Shown piece after piece: positions 45,988-55,361 of a stretch of DNA of 64,000 nucleotides; the stretch's first letter is position 1; each line of letters begins with the position of its first letter. Source of the stretch: CAWJKP01 sp963843465 (GTDB taxonomy: Bacteria; Planctomycetota; Planctomycetia; Pirellulales; Thermoguttaceae). The stretch lies in NCBI GenBank assembly GCA_963843465.1, contig CAWJKP010000006.1, forward strand, positions 310,001 to 374,000, read 5' to 3'. The notes beneath the pieces are model-generated. The model searched no databases. It saw only the letters and a program-made list of their open reading frames with translations, and was not told the origin of the DNA. The translations under genes were made by a program, and so were the position numbers.

Positions 45988-48900
45988 TCACGGCTTGCCC
46001 AGGCACATCAAGTGGCCTGTGGTGCGAATGAAGATCCTTCCTCCCAACACGGCCGGGGAGGCGGTGACGCCTTCCGGCAGCTTGAGCGTCGACAGCACCT
46101 TGCCATCGGCGGTCGAGATCACGGAGAGCAACCCTGCCTTGTTGATCGCGTACAAGCGCGGGCTGGCCAACACGGGCGAGGCCCAATACTGGCCCGGCAA
46201 CTCCTTCGTCCACAGTTCCTTGCCGGTGGCGGCGTCTAGGCAGTACAACTCGCCATCGGAGCTGAGGTGGAAATAGCGTGTGCCGTCGCACGCCGGACTG
46301 GAGGCGTCGGGCACGGGAGTCTCCACAGTCCAGGCGATACTGCTCTTGGATACGTCGCCTCTGCCGCCGGGCCTGACGGCCAGCACCTCGTTGCCGCCGA
46401 CGCCACCGGCAGCGCAGATCAGGTCCCTGCCGGGGATCGGGCTGGCGGCCACGTCACCGGCAAGCCCCTTGGCTCGCCACAGCTCGCGGCCGGTCGAGGG
46501 CTGATAGGCGATTACCCAGAGAGGCGCGGAGGTAATCAACTCGTCGCTCTCCCGGCCGCGATAGACCAGCGGCGTGCTCCAGGATGACCGCACCGGGCGT
46601 TCTTGGCCCCACATCGGCACGCCGTCCTTGGCCCGCAGCGCTACGAGAAACGACAGGTTCTCCTCTGCCAAGGCGCCCTGATCCACCACCTGGATCACCA
46701 GGTCGCCGTAGAGTACGGGGCTGGCGGCCAGGCCGTAGGCATTCCGCGGCTTACCGCGCACGAGGCGCTTGGTCCAGACCTGCCGGCCGTCGAAATCGAC
46801 GCAGCCCAAGACACCGCTGCCAAAGAAGGCGTAGATCCGCCGGCCATCGGTACAGGGCGAAGGAGCGGCCGAACCGGTGTCCTTGTCCGTCTGGCTGGAC
46901 TGCTCGTCGCCTGGGGGGCCGATGGGGGGATGGGATTGCAAGGCCACGTCCCACAAGAGCTTGCCGCTAGCCCGATCGAAGGCCATGATCCGCTCGCCGT
47001 CGCCGGTGAGGAAGATGCGGTTGCCCCAGACGATCGGCGAACTGTGTCCCCTGGCTGGCACGGGCACGCGGTAGACCACGTCTCGGGCCAGGTCGATCGT
47101 CGTGGGGGGATCGGCATCGGCCGCGGCCGTGCCATCGCCCCGGGGTCCGCGGAAACGCGGCCAGTTCTGCCCCCAACCGCTCGGGTCGGCCGATGGGGCG
47201 GGAAGGGCCCCGGGAACCGCCGATGACGGCGTGGGAAAGCTCAGCCGCGCCATCTGCGGCGCCGGCGGCGAGGCGTTCGGCTTTCCTGTCTTTTCCGCGG
47301 CCTTTTCGGCCGACAGGTCCGCCGCGTACCGCAGGCCCAGCGGGGGACCGTCGCCCTGCTCGTTTCGGATGGCGAGCGAGAAATTCCACCCGCCAGTCGT
47401 TTGGCTGATTCCCATCAGCAAGGTGTTCCAGCCCTTCTTCAATTCGACATCCTTGACCTTGCTCTTCTGGTACGACTTCGGCTCGGTATAAACGGGCTTG
47501 CCATTGACGAGAACCTGCAGGCCGTCGTCGGCAGACACCCATAACTGAACCTTGCAATTCGTCTCCGAATGCACGTAGACACAGGTGTGCCCCAGGGCAT
47601 TCTCGTGATATCCAAAACGCTTGTTCAGATCAATCGTTCCGCCCCCTCCAATCACATTGCGGTCTCCCATGCAAACTTTCCATCTGTCGCCCGCTGCGGG
47701 TTTGAGGTTCTTGTCCAGGTCGTCGTGGTCGAAGATAGTCTTGGGGTCGATGTTCTCGCGCAGCTCGCCAAAGAGGAATTCGAATAGGGGTTCCTCGGTA
47801 ACCGGCCGTCCCGGCGTAACGATGAACGACAATTCGGCCGTCCGGCCGGGAGTTGCCTGGGACTGATGAAAAGCGGGATACCGGACCGTGGCTTTTTCGC
47901 CCGGCTTCCAGGCTTTATCCGTGGCAAGCCGCAGACCATCCCCAGAGGGGTCCAACTCGACTCCGATGATCTTGCTTCCGGCAACTTCGCAGGAGTTCTC
48001 TGACATCCAGAACCCCCGGTCCGTGTAATGGTCGAACTTCAGCACCAGCGTATTGGTTTCACAACGCTCGAACATCAGACGCGGCGACCGCCACTCGAAC
48101 GGCGCCAACGGGCCATTCTGGGCGCCCAGGTTTCCGGAGACCGCATACGAAACTCTTATGGGGAAGGCCAGATCCTTGAGAGGCACGACCAGAGAATCGC
48201 CTATCAGATGGGTCTTGCCGGAACGAGGCGTTCCCGACACGTCGGTGACGACCAGACCTTCGATCTCACCGGTTGCGGCCAGACCTCCCTCCGCCTGTTT
48301 GATGTCGAAAACGAGGTCATCCTTCACCACTTTGGCGCTGTTCATGTACGGCCTGTGCTCCGCGAGATCCCAGCAGGACACGGCGTATTGCTGACGCAGG
48401 TACAGCTTCCCGTTGGCAATGGCCGGCGAGACGCAGGTCGCCCCCTCCGAGTGGAATTGGCCGAGTTCTTCGAACTGCTCGGGCGCGGCCTTGAACATCA
48501 CGGTCCACGATCCGCCCTGATCGTAATGCATTTCACAATCCCTGATCTGGGCGAAGATCTTTCGGTCGGCCATGATCGGCGACGACCCCTCTGCGTTCCC
48601 GCCATGATCGCCTGCCCTATCCATTTCGGCTCCCCGGTCTCCATGTCGAAACAGCGCAAGGGCGTGCCGAAATAACGTCCCGTGGCAGTGTAAACGTAAC
48701 CGTTGTGGGCCAAGAGGCTCGATCCCCGGTAATCGGGAACATCGATGGTCCAGAGACGCGTCAAGCTCTCGGGCGTAATCCTATAACCCAAGGCCCCCTG
48801 AGAAGTGCATATCGCCAACAGGCCGCCTTCGATCACCGGAGTCGGAACGCGTTGTACTTGTCGTCACCGGCGTAGTTCAAGAAGTCGGCTTTCTTCAATA

Positions 48901-49222
48901 AGTCTTCCCAACTGGCGAATTCCTGGTCCCGAATAGGCGCCAGGGCAGCCAGGGTATTCCATTCGAAAGACGTATCAGGAATGCGTTTTTGTATGCAGGG
49001 GCCATACTTGGCGGCGGTTTCAGGAGCCAGCGAGGCGAGAAAGGCTTTGATGTAGGCATCCAACTTCTCACCTTGGATGTTTCCACGTCTTCTCCGGGTC
49101 TCCTCGACTTTCTTGGCCAGATCGTCCGGTACGCCTTCCATCCAACCGAAGTCGTTCAGCATCTTCGTTGTGATGACGATGTTCTTCGGCCCTTTGTGTT
49201 TCAACTGGGCAAGAACGAACAC
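45988..49222 (-). CDS. Large PQQ-binding-like beta-propeller protein (two frame breaks; 5' end probably truncated)
   Basis: About 1075 residues when three registers are joined (breaks near 48836 and 48590, each restored by one added base). The N-terminal segment (LKHKGPKNIVITTKMLNDFG, then a charged helical region) leads into propeller blades (GGLLAICTSQGALGYRI, GYVYTATGRYFGTPLRCFDM) and a central domain with beta-sandwich character (GWNTLLMGISQTTGGWNFSL). The C-terminal third is a full PQQ-like propeller (FRGPRGDGTAAA, RGHSSPIVWGNRIFLTG, ASPVLYGDLVIQVVDQGALA, DAATGKELWTKELPGQYWAS). Such outer-surface proteins are common in planctomycetes. No signal peptide is seen: the 5' end lies against a GC-rich repeat at 49236-49340, and the start codon is uncertain. 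Confidence 0.72.
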
Positions 49223-49235
49223 CTTGCCCCGGGCC

Positions 49236-49340
49236 GGTCAAAGGAGCCACCCCTGCCCACCGAGGCCGCCAGCGGCTGCAAGGAGCGCATACGGCCCGCT
49301 GGAGCCCACCGGCCCTGCGGGGCCCCTGCTTGATGCGGGG
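49236..49340. repeat. GC-rich dispersed repeat (GAGGCCGCCAGCGG ... GCTGGAGCCCACCGG)
   Basis: GAGGCCGCCAGCGG is followed 36 bases later by GCTGGAGCCCACCGG; the same pair, 42 bases apart, lies at 45369-45427. A related GAGGCCACCAGCGGGGC is at 53496. It separates the PQQ-like gene from the ThuA gene. Confidence 0.65.
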
Positions 49341-49358
49341 CAAGGCCATGTCGGCCAG

Positions 49359-50204
49359 CTATCGCCCTTTTCCGCCGGTCTCGGTTTCGGGAAGGGTGGA
49401 CCGCACGCCGCCCGCAGGTACCGCGATGTGCGCCGTCCACAGGATCGCGTTCAGCGCCAGGCGGCGGAAGTCGTCGTTGCGGAAGCTGGCGTGGTAATGC
49501 GGGCCGGTGCAGGCAAAGGCCCGGCCGCCGTCGGCCCGCTCACAGGCCCAGCCGACGACCTGTTTTTCCGGCCGCTCGGGCGGGAGCATGGCCGTCAGGA
49601 TTGCCGTGATCCGCTTGTCGCCGGGGCGAAACAGGATCTTGCAATAGAACTCCTCTTCGGGGAACGTCATCGGCTTCACGCCGCGGCACAAGGGATGCTC
49701 GGCCGCGGCAAGCGCGAGGCTGACGTCGCGGGCCAGGGGATGGAGCGAGTACCCGATCTTCTTGTTCCCGCCCACCCAGTCAAGATAGTAGTGCTCGACG
49801 TCGTTCTCGACGGCGGTGGCGGCGTGGAAACAGACCAGCCCGACGCCGCGCTTCATCAGTTGGTCGAGTTTCTGCACCCTTTCGCCGCTGCGCCGGTTGA
49901 CTAGGTGCTTGTCCCAACCTTCCCACATCAGCACGATCGTGGCGGCGGCGTCCAGCTCGCGGGGATCTTGGGGCCAGGCGTCCAAGTAGATCAGCGTCTT
50001 GACACGCGGGACATTGGTTGCCGTTTCGATGCACGTCTTCAGCAGTTGCGCCCCCTTGAGGTGCTCGTGCGCTCCAGGGCCGTGAGTCTTAACGCCGCCG
50101 AAGAACACCAGCGTCTTCACCGGCGGTTCGGGCCCCGATTCCGCCGGGTTGGCCGCTTTGCAGCAAAGCGCCGATAGCACCAAGATGGTCAGGCCGATCC
50201 TCAT
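49359..50204 (-). CDS. Secreted ThuA domain protein
   Basis: A 281-residue protein of the ThuA-like/trehalose-utilisation group (glutamine amidotransferase-like fold). It starts MRIGLTILVLSALCCKAANP (signal peptide). VKTLVFFGGVKTHGPGAHEH, IVLMWEGWDKHLV, GVGLVCFHAATAVENDVEHY and GWACERADGGRAFACTGPHY are family-typical. Members take part in processing of keto-sugars with Gfo/Idh/MocA partners. The upstream Gfo/Idh/MocA gene ends only 17 bases before it, so the two form an operon. Confidence 0.87.
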   Translation of the reverse strand: MRIGLTILVLSALCCKAANPAESGPEPPVKTLVFFGGVKTHGPGAHEHLKGAQLLKTCIETATNVPRVKTLIYLDAWPQDPRELDAAATIVLMWEGWDKHLVNRRSGERVQKLDQLMKRGVGLVCFHAATAVENDVEHYYLDWVGGNKKIGYSLHPLARDVSLALAAAEHPLCRGVKPMTFPEEEFYCKILFRPGDKRITAILTAMLPPERPEKQVVGWACERADGGRAFACTGPHYHASFRNDDFRRLALNAILWTAHIAVPAGGVRSTLPETETGGKGR

Positions 50205-50221
50205 TCTCCCAGCACCCCTTC

Positions 50222-51562
50222 CTATACGTTCCAGCCCTTGCGCAGCTCGACGCGCAAGTAGTTGTCGGCTTCCGGCTCGTTGACGAACCGCATATGCGCG
50301 GCGTCCCATTGAAGCTTCTTGCCGTGACGCAAGGCGATGCTTCCCAGAAGGGCGATCTCCGTGACGGCCGCCGCGAAGGTGAAGTTCGAGGCCGTAGGCG
50401 TGCCCTCCCGACAGGCATTGAGCCAGCTTCCCAGATGGTCGCCATAACCTTCCAGCGTCCAGGGGCGCTTGCCGACCTCCTGCATCTTCTTTTCGGGAAT
50501 GATCCGGGCGCCGTCGCACCACGGGCCAGCCATGATGCTGCACACAGAACCGACGATTACCTGCCCCTTCGGTCCTCCCATGGCCTGGGTGATGTGGCGT
50601 CCGCTTTCGAGATGTTTGGGATGCGGCATTTCCGCCACCATCGTGCCGCCATGGAAGTACATGGCCACTTCCGGCCGCGCGCCGCGTGCGGGGAAGGTGT
50701 ACTTCAAGACAAAGCCCAGCGGGTACGACTCCTTCACCGGCCACTCAGTCTCGGCGACGACTTCAATGCTGCTGGGCGCCCCCAAATCCAAGGCCCACCA
50801 GGCCCCGGAAATATGATGCGTGCCCCAGTTGCCGATCAGCCCGTTGCAGATGTCGCTGAAGGGATGCCAGCCCATACGGATCGTGCCCGAGGTAAACAGT
50901 CGCGTCGGCAGGGGACCCAGCCAGAGGTCCCAATCGACTCCGGGCGGGAGCTGGGCGGGCCGCCGTGGCTCGCGGGCCGCCATGGGATAGTCGTTCCAAT
51001 GGTGGATCTCACGGACCTCACCCAGGACGCCGGCCTTGATCCATTGGCGGATCAGCCGCGTGCTGTCGCTGGAGTTGCCCTGGTTGCCCATCTGCGTCGC
51101 CAGCTTCTTCTCCCGCGCGACCTGCGCCAGTCGTCGGGCCTGCTCGATCGTATAGGTTAACGGCTTTTCGCAGTAGACGTGCTTGCCGCGCTCCAGGGCC
51201 ATCATCGAGGCCGGGTAATGATGGTGGTCGGGCGTGGCCACGACTACGGCGTCGATCTTCTGCTCCAACTTATCGAACATCTTGCGATAGTCGGTGTAGC
51301 GCGGCACGTTGGGATGCGCCTTGAACATCCCCGCCGCGTAGGACTCGTCCACCTCGGCGAAAGCCACCAGGTTGACTCGTTCGCCCAGCCAGCTAATCAA
51401 CGTTCCTCCCCTTCCACCGACGCCCACGATGGCCACATTGAGCTTTTCGTTGGGTGAGCCTTGGGCGGCCGCTGCGGCCACCCACGGTGCAGCCGCCCAC
51501 GCCCCCACCGCCGCTGCCGAACGCCGGCCAAACTGCCGCCGCGATATCGCAGTGCTGGACAT
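50222..51562 (-). CDS. TAT-exported Gfo/Idh/MocA family oxidoreductase
   Basis: A 446-residue protein. The twin-arginine signal SRRQFGRRSAAAVGAWAAAP is followed by the Rossmann domain LNVAIVGVGGRGGTLISWLG, PDHHHYPASMMALERGKHVY (with CEKPLTYT, the EKP motif), and the C-terminal substrate domain with GNWGTHHISGAWWALDLGAP. This is the exported planctomycete type, which binds NAD(P) before folded export and acts on sugars in the periplasm. It is the first gene of an operon with thuA 17 bases downstream. The start at 51562 is at the signal; a slightly longer frame exists. Confidence 0.92.
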   Translation of the reverse strand: MSSTAISRRQFGRRSAAAVGAWAAAPWVAAAAAQGSPNEKLNVAIVGVGGRGGTLISWLGERVNLVAFAEVDESYAAGMFKAHPNVPRYTDYRKMFDKLEQKIDAVVVATPDHHHYPASMMALERGKHVYCEKPLTYTIEQARRLAQVAREKKLATQMGNQGNSSDSTRLIRQWIKAGVLGEVREIHHWNDYPMAAREPRRPAQLPPGVDWDLWLGPLPTRLFTSGTIRMGWHPFSDICNGLIGNWGTHHISGAWWALDLGAPSSIEVVAETEWPVKESYPLGFVLKYTFPARGARPEVAMYFHGGTMVAEMPHPKHLESGRHITQAMGGPKGQVIVGSVCSIMAGPWCDGARIIPEKKMQEVGKRPWTLEGYGDHLGSWLNACREGTPTASNFTFAAAVTEIALLGSIALRHGKKLQWDAAHMRFVNEPEADNYLRVELRKGWNV

Positions 51563-51672
51563 CGTGCATCTTCTCCTCACAGGTTAATGGGCTTGTCGAG
51601 CTTCACCATTATGATGCCTCCGTGGCAAGATATCTCCTAGACGCATAACCATTTAAGCCTACCAAGAACCCA

Positions 51673-52102
51673 GTGCGAGTGAAAGTAGCCTCGCCCAGTA
51701 CCCGCCAGGGCAGGTGCGTGGGGATCTACTGCGACCAGCCAGCCAAAGTCCTGTGCGTCGAAACCCAAGACGATCCCCAGCGTTTGGTCGATCCGTCGAA
51801 CCTGGCTATGCTGTCGATCATCAGCCCGCAGACGAGCGCCAAACTGGTCGGCGGCTACGGCACCGCCGTGGACCACGTTCTGGCGATGGCCTTCGCCGAC
51901 CCTTGGATGGACGACGATCTCCGCCGGGTGCTGAAGACGCACGAGGTCCTGCTGGACGGCGAGCGGCCGGACGTCTGGTGAAGCTGGAGGTGGTCGCCGA
52001 TACGTCGGCGGCTTCAGTGACACGGTGTTCAGCGCTGTGGGCAAGTTCCTGGGCGATGGCAGCGGGCAGTTCGTGGCCGAAGTCGAGGCGGTCGAACTGT
52101 AA
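51673..52102 (+). CDS. Hypothetical protein, probably one frame-broken gene
   Basis: The first part (102 residues from a GTG at 51673) reads IYCDQPAKVLCVETQDDPQR, ISPQTSAKLVGGYGTAVDHV and LRRVLKTHEVLLDGERPDV. Directly after it, in two further registers, come VKLEVVADTS and GFSDTVFSAVGKFLGDGSGQ-FVAEVEAVEL, ending at 52102. Two one-base deletions would join them. No family recognised. It could also be two short coupled genes. Confidence 0.4.
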
Positions 52103-52312
52103 AGCGAAAGCGCCCCTGGCTCACGTTTCTGGGCCGCGGGCGTTGCATTTCTGGCAGGCGCGGTGCCCGTTCCCCGGCCGACTACGGGCCCGTACACTGA
52201 TGCGGTCAGCTACCCGGTGTCCCCGCCGCCAAGAGATGGCTATACTGACATCCGCAAGGATCGAAAGCAGCTTGTAAACCCCCCGCCAACTCGCCAAACT
52301 TGGTGTTCGCCA

Positions 52313-53154
52313 ATGACGTCCACGATGCCTGAAGAGTTGAAGAAGGACGTCCCGCAAACGGCGTGGGGCAAAATCCTTACCGCTACCCCCATTGTGATGA
52401 CCGTCATCTCCACGTTGCTGGCTGGACTTGCCTCCAGCGAGATGACCCGCGCCGAATACGACCGGGCCTTCGGCGCGCAACTCCAATCCAAAGCCGCTGA
52501 CCAGTGGAGTTATTTCCAGGCCAAGAAAGTGCGCGCCGCCATACATCGCAACTCGCTTGAACTCTTGCAAGCCACCGTCGATGTCCACCCGCTCCGAAAT
52601 CCTGCCCTGGAAAGAAGTCCTTCTACTGCGGTTCCCTCGCTCGACGCAAACATGCAGGCGGTTCTCGGAGCCGTCGAAAAGCAGAGCCCGGAGAACGAAA
52701 TCGCCGCGGCATTGAAGCATGTTGATGACAAAGTCCTCGCCGCCGCGCTGCAAGACGCGCGCAACGGGCGCAAGACTTTGACGCTGCGCTGGCCCCGGCC
52801 AATCGAGCAATCCAACAACTTGAAACTACGCTGCCCGCTGGCGACAAGTCCGCCGCGCGGGACCTGACCGCCGCCAAGATGCGATTCGCCGCGATGCGCT
52901 ACGAGGCCGAAGCCAAGTTGAACCAGGGCATTGCCAACTTGCTGGAACTGCAAGTCCGCAAGGCGAACCTCTCGGCCGAGCGGCATCACCAGCGCAGCGG
53001 AATGTTCTTCTTCGGCATGCTCGTTGCGCAAGCTGCCGTCATAGTGGCCACGTTCGCGCTCGCCGCAAGGCGAAAAAGCGTTCTGTGGGCGCTCGCTGCC
53101 GTCGCAGGCATCGCCGCCATCGTCTTTACCATTTACGTTTACCTACGGCTGTAA
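52313..53154 (+). CDS. DUF4337-like membrane protein (frame break near 52785)
   Basis: About 280 residues. One membrane helix near the N-terminus (VMTVISTLLAGLASSEMTRA), then a helical soluble region with AEYDRAFGAQLQSKAADQWS and YFQAKKVRAAIHRNSLELLQ. After the break the frame continues MRFAAMRYEAEAKLNQGIAN and two membrane helices (MFFFGMLVAQAAVIVATFAL, WALAAVAGIAAIVFTIYVYL). The topology and AADQWSYFQAKK motif are those of DUF4337. One missing base near GACGCTGCGCTGG explains the break. Function unknown. Confidence 0.72.
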
Positions 53155-53733
53155 TGCCGCTCGGGAAATAATGGCTTTGAACCTGGGGTATTGGCGTGCC
53201 CGAAGCAACCGGGTTTTCGGCAATCCGATCCCAGAAGCACGGGGCGTTGGCAAGCCCTCCGCACTCACCGAGGTATGAGCCTGATGGGCGTCGCTAAACG
53301 CTCGCATACTGTGCCAGCGTCCACCACCGCGTCCACCTGGCTCTGTTTCTCTCGCTCCCGCCGGTCAAAGAGCATGCCCTGGACCAGCCCGTGCCGTACG
53401 GGCTGCTGACGCCCACGCGGCCCGCTACGGCCCGCAACGCCGCTGTGGCCCTTCGAGACCAAGCTGGTCCCAAGGAGCCGCCCCGGCCCGCCGAGGCCAC
53501 CAGCGGGGCTCCAAGAAAGCGAAGCGGAGTGCAACGTCGGTAGGTGAGCTTCCATAGTGGCCGAGTGTAAGATCTGGCGTCGATCCTGGCACATATCTTC
53601 TGTCCAGCGCTGCATCCTCTTGCCGCCGTCCCAGCCACCCAAACCAGAACCCGGAGATCACCATGCCAAATCCACAACCATCCGATAGCAGGCATCGTCG
53701 TCAAGGAGAACATGGGCTGGTTTGCACTTTGTT
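53155..53733. other. Decayed intergenic region with a dispersed repeat
   Basis: About 580 bases. At 53471-53515 a stretch reads through as KEPPRPAEATSGA; the same stretch in variant form (KEPPLPTEAASG) occurs at 49241-49276. These look like remnants of one coding sequence or repeat. No complete gene, RNA or promoter was recognised. Confidence 0.45.
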
Positions 53734-55044
53734 TCACCTCTTGTCCTTCTGGCGGCTGTCAGCTTCTTTTTCTCTGGAGGCTTCCCCTTGGAGGAAGTCG
53801 ATGGCGAGCGCGACAAGGGTCCGCACCCCCAACGGCAGGGCCGCTTCGTCGATGACCAGGGTCGGCGTGTGCAGGGCCCCGGTGGCATGTGCCTCCTTGT
53901 TCTGCACGCCAAGGAAGAAGTAGAGGCCCGGCTTCTTCTGGGCGAAGTAGGCAAAATCCTCGCTACCCATCATAGGCTCGACCTCGATCAGGTTCTGTTG
54001 CCCGGCGGTCCTGAGCAACGTCGGTTTCATCCGCTGGCCCAACTGGGGATCGTTCCATACCGCCGGCCCATAGCTGCGAAGGGAGATTTGGGCTGTGGCC
54101 CCGTGGGCCAGGGCCGTATGCTCCACAATGCGGCGGAATTGATCGAGGACCTTGGTGCGGACGTCAGCGTCGTATGTGCGGATCGTGCCCTGTAGCGACA
54201 CCTGGCCGGGGATGATGTTCCAGGCCGTGCCGCCTTGTACCACGCCGACGGAGACGACCACCGGCTTGCGGGCGTCGATCCCGCGGCTGTGGATTGTCTG
54301 GATCGCTGTGATGATCGCGGCCGCGGTGACGATGGGATCGACCCCCTGCCAGGGCATCGCGGCGTGCGACTGCTTGCCGGTCACGGTGACCTGGAAGTAG
54401 TCGGAGGCTGCCATCGCCGCCCCGGGCCGGTAGCCGAGTGTGCCCGTGGTCAGCTCCGGGTTGACATGCAGCGCGAAGATCGCGGCGACCTCGGGGTCGG
54501 CCAGCACGTTTTCCCGGACCATCAGGCTGGCGCCTCCCGTTTCGCCTGCCGGGGCACCTTCCTCGGCCGGTTGGAAGATCAGTTTCACCGAGCCGGGGAT
54601 CTGGTCGCGGACCTGCGCGAGCACCGAAGCGACGCCGAGGAGCATGGCGGTATGGGTATCGTGGCCGCAGGCGTGCATCACGCCGGGATTCTGCGAGGCG
54701 AAAGGCAGACCGGTTTGCTCGACGATGGGCAAGGCGTCCATGTCGGCGCGGAGGGCGACCGCGGGTCCTTCCTGCCGGCCGCGGATCAGGGCCACAACGC
54801 CGTGATGGGCGACCCCCGTCTTGATCTGGTCGACGCCTATGGTCCGCAAGTACCCGGCCACCTTGGCCGCAGTCCGCTCCTCGCGGTTGCTCAGCTCGGG
54901 ATGGGCGTGGAAGTCCCGCCGCCACTGGATCACGGACGGCATGACCTCTCGGGTGAGCTGGGCGACGCGGGTTGATAGATCGCGCGGGGCCTGCGGCAGC
55001 TCGCCCGCGAGCAGAAGCCCTGCAACAATGACTGGAAGGATCAT
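53734..55044 (-). CDS. Secreted M20 family metallopeptidase/amidohydrolase
   Basis: A 436-residue exported zinc hydrolase of the M20D (aminoacylase/IAA-amino acid hydrolase-like) group. Signal sequence MILPVIVAGLLLAGELPQAP. Metal and catalytic motifs are intact: VALRADMDALPIVEQTGLPF, VMHACGHDTHTAMLLG (HACGHD), FQPAEEGAPAGETGGASLMV (catalytic Glu pair), HVNPELTTGTLGYRPGAAMA, and EPMMGSEDFAYFAQKKPGLY. It cleaves N-acyl amino acids or peptides; the specific substrate is unknown. Intact frame. Confidence 0.9.
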   Translation of the reverse strand: MILPVIVAGLLLAGELPQAPRDLSTRVAQLTREVMPSVIQWRRDFHAHPELSNREERTAAKVAGYLRTIGVDQIKTGVAHHGVVALIRGRQEGPAVALRADMDALPIVEQTGLPFASQNPGVMHACGHDTHTAMLLGVASVLAQVRDQIPGSVKLIFQPAEEGAPAGETGGASLMVRENVLADPEVAAIFALHVNPELTTGTLGYRPGAAMAASDYFQVTVTGKQSHAAMPWQGVDPIVTAAAIITAIQTIHSRGIDARKPVVVSVGVVQGGTAWNIIPGQVSLQGTIRTYDADVRTKVLDQFRRIVEHTALAHGATAQISLRSYGPAVWNDPQLGQRMKPTLLRTAGQQNLIEVEPMMGSEDFAYFAQKKPGLYFFLGVQNKEAHATGALHTPTLVIDEAALPLGVRTLVALAIDFLQGEASREKEADSRQKDKR

Positions 55045-55117
55045 AGGTGGTTGCCTTTCTTATTCCGGCGTAGGTCGGACGACCTCGCCGCGAAGTTGCG
55101 ACTGGCCGCCTTCTTTC

Positions 55118-55330
55118 TCATAGACAATGCAGAAGATCGAGCAGCAGTCCAACCACCGCGAGCTTGGCGTTGGCCAAACTGAAGAGGGTTCCACGTTGGC
55201 GGTCAGTTGACAGCATGACCGCTATTCTACCTTCCGTGATGGCGTCTGCCAGCCAAGCACACGGCCCCGACGCGCCCAGCGCGATGGAGGCGCGGTCCAG
55301 GGCTATGACGACCCAGGAGCCGTCTGGCGG
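55118..55330 (-). pseudogene. Remnant of an unidentified protein family (copy 2)
   Basis: The minus strand encodes DGSWVVIALDRASIALGASG, then ADAITEGRIAVMLSTDRQRG and LANAKLAVVGLLLDLLHCL before a stop at 55118. It is homologous to the fragment at 45490-45611 but longer at the C-terminal end. No start codon or complete domain is visible. Confidence 0.5.
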
Positions 55331-55361
55331 TTACGACGCCACAGCGGGGTGCTGAGCGCGT

